DNA of 64,000 nt, from positions 3,534,001-3,598,000 of the forward strand of contig JARUPY010000290.1 of NCBI GenBank assembly GCA_029817715.1, in the 5' to 3' direction. The notes beneath the pieces are model-generated. The model had not been told where the DNA came from. It did no database searches and worked only from the letters and a program-made list of their open reading frames with translations. Positions 57,418 through 64,000 of the stretch are shown piece by piece (position 1 is the stretch's first letter; each line of letters opens with the position of its first letter). A program made the translations under genes and the position numbers. This DNA is from Melastoma dodecandrum. Its lineage: Eukaryota > Streptophyta > Magnoliopsida > Myrtales > Melastomataceae.

Positions 57418-57732
57418 TGTCGAAATTCTCCCGAAACTGTACTTTGCCGGCGTTCCATGTGAAGGAAACTTTCACTTCTCTTGGAGATATGTCGGCCTCA
57501 TCCTCGCCAATGGTTATGAAACGACCGGGGGATGTCTGGGATTCTTTTGTTGTCCGAAGTTTTGTCCCTCCTTTTCCTTCTTTTTTTGCTTTTGTTTTAT
57601 ATTAACCGTAGCATAAAGATGTTGTATTTAGCATTGTGGATCGAACTTTAGGGGTCGGGAAATAAGGGCTGTTCTACACGACTCCGATGAGGTTGTTGAC
57701 CCCCCGTTTGCTATTAGAAGCGTGATCTAACC

Positions 57733-58206
57733 TTAGAAGCGAAAGTCCTCACCAAACAGGTAGACCATCCTCTCTCCTCGCCATGGATCGTAACCACCAC
57801 CATCTTCTCCTCCCCGCTTCTTGTTGCCGGGCAGCAGCCTGGCCCTGCAGAGAGGACACACGTCGTGGTCCTGATCGATCCAAGCATCAAGGCAGTCCCT
57901 GTGACAGGCGTGGCCGCAGTTCCCTTGCTCCCTGACCTCGTCCCTCTCGTCCAAGCCCTCCATGCACACAATGCAGATGCCGTGCTCTTCTGCTCCTCCG
58001 AGCTCAACTCCCCTCGCTTTCTTCCCCTGGAACTCTCCGTACTTAACGAGAGGGAGCCTGTCCTTGATGGACCGCCTGGTGACATGTGGGGGAAGCAGCA
58101 CGAGGGAAGGAGACAGACGGTGGCCGTCGTGGTCCGGGAGTTCGCTGTGGTGGTCGTGGACGGGGGAAAGCGCACGGAGGAGACGAGGGGATAGAGACTT
58201 CATCAT
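57733..58206 (-). CDS. Small RING-H2 E3 ubiquitin ligase
   Basis: Intronless, 157 residues from the ATG at 58206. One RING-H2 domain in the C-terminal half: CIVCMEGLDERDEV...CGHACHRDCLDAW...CPLCR, spacing C-X2-C-X14-C-X1-H-X2-H-X2-C-X10-C-X2-C. It resembles BRH1/RHA-type stress-responsive ligases but has no clear membrane segment, so the substrate and location are unknown. The frame stays open to an ATG at 58371, but a TATA box at 58300-58308 lies inside that extension, so translation must start later; the double ATG (MMKSLSPRLL) at 58206 fits a leader of about 70 bases. Confidence 0.88.
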   Translation of the reverse strand: MMKSLSPRLLRALSPVHDHHSELPDHDGHRLSPSLVLLPPHVTRRSIKDRLPLVKYGEFQGKKARGVELGGAEEHGICIVCMEGLDERDEVREQGNCGHACHRDCLDAWIDQDHDVCPLCRARLLPGNKKRGGEDGGGYDPWRGERMVYLFGEDFRF

Positions 58207-58299
58207 CCTCCTCCTCCTCTTGTCTTCCAAGGAAAAGGGATTGATGGTGGGGTGATTGTTGAATTGAGGATAGAAGAAGTTGGCCGTAAGTACGTCGTT

Positions 58300-58308
58300 G
58301 TTATATAG
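58300..58308 (-). promoter_or_regulatory. TATA box of the RING-H2 gene
   Basis: The minus strand reads CTATATAAC, about 95 bases before the ATG at 58206. It decides against the longer open frame. Confidence 0.65.
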
Positions 58309-58379
58309 AGAGTCATACCATACCATACCACGCCACGGATACGCAAATTGAGGAGTGATAGGGCGGTCCAACTAACTCA

Positions 58380-59900
58380 AATAAACTCCCCCCCCCCCTT
58401 GTCCTCGGCCTCAGGTCAGATGCCACTCCCCCCCCCAACCCACCATTAATACATCCTTGCCCTTTAGATTTTGACAGTTTCATATTAATGTATTAATCAC
58501 CTTTCTTAGAATCAAAATTGTACATCTCGTATCCTTTTAAACACCCAAACGGGTTACCAAAAAAAAAAAAGGGTTTGGAGTCTACTTTGTGTCAGGATTC
58601 ATACCATTTGGAATTATGTTATCTAAGGAAGTCAATGGCAAAGGGATGGATCGCCATTCGGCATTGTCGTCTCATGATACCCAAACCAACCCCCCCTCCC
58701 CCCCCTCTACTGATCTCGTAGACTCCCCCCCCCCCCCTCCTCTTGAGTTGTGGATTTGAGACTTGAGACAATCACACCCAATGCCAGGACTCGAGGGTGG
58801 GCCTTACTTACTCTTGGGACACTCGTTGTCCTTGCAATAACGAACAACCTGCGACTTCACCTCCAATCTCAAATGTTCTTAGGTCCAGTCATCCACGCTT
58901 TTGCCGCCGCATTGAATTTGGGAAAAAGAGATCACACGTAAAATAGTACCTTTCCCAATGAATGCACCCCCCCGCAAAAGATAAGCTCATCTGGTTGTGG
59001 TTTTAGCCTCTTCTGGAAGCTCGGCCGTCGCAGTCATACTCTTAAGACTCGGATCCAAAAAAGCTCCCTGTTTCCGGTGCGACACGAGGCGCTCCGGTCA
59101 CTCCTTGTCTCATGCGGAAAAAGTAGTAGTCCCCATAAAATAAAGAATTGATACAGGGTGCTCGGAAAGGGACTTCAATCAGAGGCGATTGATTGCCGAA
59201 ACGCTGGAAGCAATAAGGATACAGACTGGTTTCTTTTCTTGCAGATATATACAATGGCCGGTGAAGGTTCTGTTACAGGAAATGAGGTAGCGGCGAGAAT
59301 CCGAAACTTGAAATTCCCAAACCAGACCTACAGATACGATAATGGAATGAATAATGGCATGATGTTTCAGTTAGACGTATAGATTCCATAACAGAATGCA
59401 TTCGACACAGTAAGGCAAAGATGTGCATGCATGAGCCCCTCATTTGCACCTGGAAATGCCATGGGCTTTCAATCTTTCGGGTTGGCAGATAACTTAGCCA
59501 CTCACCCTTACACTGGTCAATGAAAATGAGTAGCCAGATGTGCGCATAAAACATCTAATTCCACCCCACTACATGTGATGAAGTCACACCTAAAAGAAGA
59601 AGCTGTGCACAATATGAGCAGATGCATGTAAAGAAGTTCTTGCAGGGTGTCTTACATTGAAAGAATTTCTATTCACAATCCATTTTAAGAGAGAACTTGA
59701 CAACACAAGTAGTAGGGGACACAGATCCCAGAATGGATTGTGGACAACAATTGTTATTGCCACCGGGTGTTGCGTTATACAAACTTAGGGCATCAGACAG
59801 GATTACCATGATCCTCAAAGGATCTTTTTAATGGATAAAGAGAATTGCAAATCTATAAGAAACCGAACAGACATATCACCATAAACTAAACCTAACAATA
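58380..59900. other. Intergenic DNA with C-runs, no gene seen
   Basis: Poly-C tracts near 58387-58398, 58690-58704 and 58725-58738. No conserved frame. The part from about 59400 to 59900 may be 3' UTR of the TTG1 gene. Confidence 0.4.
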
Positions 59901-59920
59901 CTATACGAGATCATCCCACC

Positions 59921-60931
59921 TCAAACTTTCAATAGCTGCAATTTGTTGGCAAAAGCAATCCCTATCCATTCGGGTAATGCTGACGACCACTGCAACTGAT
60001 TTATCTCGGAACCAGCATTGTACATCGAGATGGGGTTGATCCCATTTGGCCCAGCAACCGTTGGCAACTCCCAAATCAGCGCCTGCCCATCGTCCCCGGC
60101 AGAGCAGATATGGCGAGAACTCGGTGGGGCCCAGGCAATGGCGTTCACGCAAGCTCGATGCCTTTCCAGCTCCGCTACGGGAACAGCAGGGGACCTTATG
60201 TCCAAAACCACCACCTTACTGCCGTCCATAGGGAATGTCGCCATGTACCGAAAGTCCTGCTTATTCCAGGCAAGCCGCAGCAGGGGAGTATCCGGGTTGG
60301 GGCTCTCATAGATGATCGTGGAGTGGTCCTTGTCACGGAGGTCAAAGATACGCACGGAGGCATCGGCTGATACAGAAGCGAACACACGTGCCTCGCCCCA
60401 CGCAATGTCGTAGACCTCCTTGTCATGTGCGATCAGCTGAGTCTCCACTGTGGATTTCTGGAGGTCCCAGATGGTGCAGGTGGTGTCGATGCTCGAGGTG
60501 CCAATGCGGTTCGGATCGATCTCGTTCCAATCGAAGGACGTCAAGGGGGCGCAGAATTCTGAGGACTTGGAGTTGTTGAGGACAGTAGGAGGGGTCGCGG
60601 GGGAGCCGAGGTGGTGGAGACGGAGGAAGTCGGCGGAGGAGCCGAGGAGGTTAGGGGAGGAAGGGTGGAAGAGGAGCTTCGTAGGCGGGTAAGGGTGGTC
60701 GAAGGAGAGGGAAGGGTTCGGTGTTAGGGTAAGTGTCACGGGGTCGAAGGAGAGGACGTCGACCCGGTTCGAGTACTCCTCGAGGAAGCTGCCGACGGCG
60801 ACAGAGGGAAGGGAGGAGGAAGGGGATATAGCCATGGCGTAGATAGGGTAGGGAGAGTCGTGGGTGGCGGAGTGGTCGGCGGAGGCGCCGCGGTGGTGGT
60901 GGTGGGACTCCTGGGCGGAGCTGCTGTCCAT
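59921..60931 (-). CDS. TTG1: TTG1-type WD40 regulator of anthocyanin and epidermal fate
   Basis: Intronless, 336 residues (Arabidopsis TTG1 has 341). Nearly every family block is present: [157 protein letters not shown], and the end [23 protein letters not shown]1 scaffolds R2R3-MYB and bHLH factors in the MBW complex controlling anthocyanin, proanthocyanidin, trichome and root-hair genes. LWD clock proteins are related, but the C-terminus and N-terminus here match TTG1 better. An extra histidine run sits near residue 10. The start is the first ATG in frame. Confidence 0.93.
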   Translation of the reverse strand: MDSSSAQESHHHHRGASADHSATHDSPYPIYAMAISPSSSLPSVAVGSFLEEYSNRVDVLSFDPVTLTLTPNPSLSFDHPYPPTKLLFHPSSPNLLGSSADFLRLHHLGSPATPPTVLNNSKSSEFCAPLTSFDWNEIDPNRIGTSSIDTTCTIWDLQKSTVETQLIAHDKEVYDIAWGEARVFASVSADASVRIFDLRDKDHSTIIYESPNPDTPLLRLAWNKQDFRYMATFPMDGSKVVVLDIRSPAVPVAELERHRACVNAIAWAPPSSRHICSAGDDGQALIWELPTVAGPNGINPISMYNAGSEINQLQWSSALPEWIGIAFANKLQLLKV

Positions 60932-61204
60932 CTTTTCGGGCAGCTGAATCTGGAAAATTAGGGTCAGGGTTTAGAGAAATTCGGGAAAAGATTGGTGGTG
61001 GTGGGGGGAATTTCAAAGGGGGAGAAGGTGGGTGGGGTGGGGAAGGAGTCGTCGCCGCCGTGGCTGGCCCAAGAGAGCAGGTGAGAGTCAACGCGACGGC
61101 GGCGACCAACAACCGGGTCGCTGGGGATCCGCTGACCGGCTGGTGGGAAGGAGGAATCAGCTGTGACGGCGTCGTACCGTAATGGCGTTCCTCGGTGCCT
61201 TCTG

Positions 61205-61242
61205 TTTGGGCCTCTGAATAATTGGGCTCTTCGTGGGCCGGA
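61205..61242 (-). promoter_or_regulatory. Site II motif cluster upstream of TTG1
   Basis: Plus-strand TTGGGCC (61206-61212), TTGGGCT (61223-61229) and GTGGGCC (61233-61239) lie about 280-310 bases before the ATG. Such TGGGCC/T motifs bind TCP factors and are common close upstream of plant transcription starts. Confidence 0.45.
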
Positions 61243-61309
61243 GTACCATTTTCGGGGGAGTTTTTGACATAAAAGATTGAGCTCCACAATGAAACCATTC
61301 ATTCGAGAT

Positions 61310-61980
61310 TCAAAAAAATCACCATCTTCGTCCCTTCCGTGGAATAAGAGACGAAGAAATGGAATGTTAATTTCCTATTAAAGAATAAATAAAATGAAAT
61401 ATCATTCCGAATTAATTTAGCGCAATCAAGATTGAAGAAATGATTCTGCTGAAGTACTTTAGCGCATATTAAAATATAAAGTTAGAACATGTAAAAAAAT
61501 ATCCTCGTGTTTTTTTTTATAATTACCTTTTTAAATGAATTTCCCAAACACATAATTAATATTACTTTATAATTACCTTTTCTTTTGTAAATAATCACTA
61601 ATTCATAAACAAACTAGCCCTTAAACAAGGACCCTAAAAGAAAGTGGCCACTAATTCATTCAGTCAATTCAAATTCGTTTGATCATTGGACTCGGATTAA
61701 TATAACCACAGTTGTCTTCGATTCGAGATGGTGGACTTGGGCCAAACTTTCATTATAAATTTGATGTCCGATGACTTTCTCACTGGTCGAAGGCCTACCC
61801 CTCCTTTTACTATATTTGCTAAGGATATGGAGACCATATTGATTTCCACCAAAACTCGATGGCTCTCCGAGTAACACATCAGAAATATTTGACTTTGAAC
61901 ATTAGGTTCATCATGAAGTAGGTTTGTGTATGCAGCCGTTGTAAATAAAAGGAAAAGAAAACGACACTATTCTTTCCTTA
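61310..61980. other. AT-rich intergenic DNA, no gene seen
   Basis: No conserved frame or clear repeat end. Confidence 0.5.
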
Positions 61981-61986
61981 GGCCTT

Positions 61987-63815
61987 GTCAGCCGGACGCA
62001 CTAGGGTGCAGTGCAGAAGAATGGAGAAAAGGAGAAATGGATGAAAAAATGCTTGAGCTTGCAGAGAATGGCTGAATGAAGAGTTCTTGCTCCGTTAAAA
62101 TTGTTTGTAGTTTACTTAAATTGACATAAGCCCAAAATGACATGTTTTGTAAATAGTTATACGAATTCGTTAGGGTGTTCACAGGTCGTACGATAGAGGA
62201 CAACTGAGGTATATAGGGGTTTTTCCCCACTAACAGAAATGTGAAGCTTCTCCTTGTTTGGTAGAATGGTATTAGAGCGTCGCTGAGCAGGATGGAGGGA
62301 AGAAAGATCGACAAGGCATGTGTGGAGAGTCTGCAATCACCTTTCTATATTCACAGTTATGAGAACCAAGTAGCCCCTATAGTAACCCCTGAGTTAGATG
62401 AATGAAACTATAATTCATGGAGGTCGTCGTTTGAGTTAGCTTTGTCCATACGGAACAAGCCCATGCCTTTCTTCATCCATTTCTCTTTTTCTTCTTGAGT
62501 CTGCACTGCACCTTGGTGCTTCCCACTGACAACCAACCTAGAGCCTCAAACAAACAACCAAGCTAAGGGCATACCTCATTGGCAAGAAGCCATGGCGGCT
62601 GAGCTGCAGGCCTTGCAAGATAACAACACATGGGATGTGGTCCCTCTACCGGCCAATAAAAGAGCAGTTGGCCATAAGTGGGTCTACAAGGTGAAACTCC
62701 ATGCCAATGGGACTGTTGAAAGATGCAAGGCAAGATTAGTGGCGAAGGAATATACTCAATGAGAAGGGATTGATCATCAAGATACATTCAGCCCGGTGGC
62801 AAAGCACACCTTAGTTTGTACTTTTTTTGCCTTACCAACCATAGAGGGATGGCATCTCCGACAGTTTGATATACACAATGCATTCCTCAATGGGGACCTT
62901 CATGAAGAAGTATATATGCAAGCACCACCAGGTGTTGTGCTTTAGGGGGAGTACAGTAGCTATAAGCTGGTATGCAAACTGAGAAAATCACTATATGGTC
63001 TCAAGCAAGCTTCGAGGCAATGGAATTTCAAGCTGACAGAATGTTTACTGTCATATGGTTTCCAACAGTCAAAGGCAGATTACTCCTTGTTTACAAGGAA
63101 GAGTGAGGAAGGTTTTGTGGCAATCTTGGTTTATGTTGATGACATGGCAATAGCTAGTTCTACAGCAAGAGGTATCATAGATTTGCTGATGCTTTCGCAG
63201 CTCCACTTTAAGGTGAGAGATTTGGGAGATTTAAAATATTTCCTTGGTCTTGAGGTTGCAAGATCGAAGCAGGGCATTTTCATGTCACAAAGAGGATACT
63301 GGAGGACCAAGGAAAACTTGTAGCAAAACCCAGTTCTGTACCAATGATTCCGAATGTTAAGTTGAGTAAGGAAGGGGAAACTCCAGAGGTGAATCCAACT
63401 GAATATAGACAAGTAGTTGGCAGATTAATCTACCTGGGCTTTACCAGGCCAGACATTACCCATGTAGTTCACATCCTGGCACCGTATATGGATAAGCCAA
63501 GAACAGAGCATATGCAGGCCATATGCTACATTCTTAGATACCTCAAGGGAACACCTGAAACATGGATCATGTTCTCAAGTGCTTCGAAGAAACAGTTGCA
63601 GGCATACTGGGATAGTGACTAGGGAGGCTACGTGGATACAAGGAAATCGACCATAGGTTTCTGCATTTTTATTGGGCTCACTCATTAGTTGGAAGGCTAA
63701 GAAACAAGCCAAAGTGTCGAGGAGCTCGATAGAAGCAGAATATAGATCGATCGCAGCGACTACAACAGAGTTGCCCTAGTTGATAACAACGCTGAAAGAC
63801 TTTGGAGTAGTGCAA
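61987..63815 (+). mobile_element. Truncated Copia relic with gag-to-RT deletion
   Basis: Plus strand. A primer site TGGTATTAGAGC (62267-62278; one mismatch) marks the end of a probable 5' LTR (about 61987-62265, similar in size to the 276-bp LTR of the older element; ends uncertain). A short gag piece follows (SPFYIHSYENQVAP, IVTPELDE, stop, ELALSIRNK; about 62330-62470). Then sequence jumps to the reverse transcriptase from about 62560 (NNTWDVVPLPANKRAVGHKW, LHEEVYMQAPPG, SLYGLKQASRQWNFKLTECL, ILVYVDDMAIAS) and RNase H (GGYVDTRKSTIGFC). There are stops at about 62760 and 62943 and frameshifts near 63300 and 63620. Zinc knuckle, protease and integrase are deleted. No 3' LTR is seen before the sequence changes near 63815. 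Confidence 0.85.
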
Positions 63816-64000
63816 GAATGCCCGTTGTACGCGGGCCCTCCGGCCTAGCACGCGCGATGACGGTTCGAGCAACCCGAGGATCCGGGCCCGCTCCTCGAGG
63901 CCTAATACGGTCGGTGTCGCGACTCGAACGTCGGACGCTGCGGAAGGGCACCGGGTTGAATCCTCCCTTGATACGCGAACGGATCTGCGGGACGTTTCGC
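63816..64000. other. GC-rich terminal segment of different composition
   Basis: After the Copia relic, composition changes abruptly to GC-rich with many CG steps and short frames but no family I recognise. It could be another repeat or the edge of a different sequence block. Confidence 0.4.

Noticed and set aside
60651..61298. Long minus-strand open frame overlapping the TTG1 start in another frame
   Set aside because: Low-complexity Pro/Ser/Arg translation of a GC-rich leader, no family similarity, and it begins upstream of the site II cluster, so it is probably not even transcribed in full.

Overview
The window is nuclear DNA from a flowering plant. Genes are split by GT-AG introns, UTRs are CT/GA-rich, intergenic DNA is AT-rich, and the proteins are plant families: TTG1, pseudo-response regulator, GRF, HD-Zip I, SAUR, LAZ1, S40, PSRP1. 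I could not fix the lineage below angiosperm from sequence alone. All exon models were read by eye from splice signals and family conservation.

Layout: a WDR44-like WD40 gene (2.4-4.9 kb, minus) is followed by about 14 kb of transposon-rich DNA. That stretch holds a small hAT element (6.0-6.5 kb), an inverted-repeat pair (6.5-7.2 kb), and a hAT element (9.06-16.74 kb, perfect 8-bp target duplication) that carries what looks like a captured gene start and is split by a young Copia retrotransposon (9.89-16.49 kb). Next come copies of a fold-back repeat family and a pyruvate decarboxylase pseudogene. From 19.7 to 32.8 kb lie a decayed MFS (MFSD5/MOT2-like) gene, an S40 senescence-regulator gene, a LAZ1/TMEM184 gene, a cytochrome b5 gene, a TBC-domain retropseudogene and an HD-Zip I gene. 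A third hAT element (33.1-34.3 kb) precedes a SAUR gene, a GRF gene with a miR396-like site and frame problems, and a PAM2/two-RRM (CID-type) gene.

From 45.8 to 51.5 kb a terminal-inverted-repeat element is interrupted by an older, heavily broken Copia element. Then come PSRP1 (plastid ribosome hibernation factor) and a PRR clock gene in divergent orientation over a short shared promoter, a RING-H2 gene, an intronless TTG1 gene, and a truncated plus-strand Copia relic. The last roughly 180 bases are GC-rich and unlike the rest.

The genes are independent eukaryotic units, not operons. Shared regulation is suggested only for the PSRP1/PRR intergenic region, which has G-box and evening-element-like motifs. 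The most interesting structures are three 37-nt hairpins in the young Copia leader, whose stems change sequence while keeping complementarity around a constant loop, and the hAT/captured-exon/Copia nest with every insertion footprint still readable.
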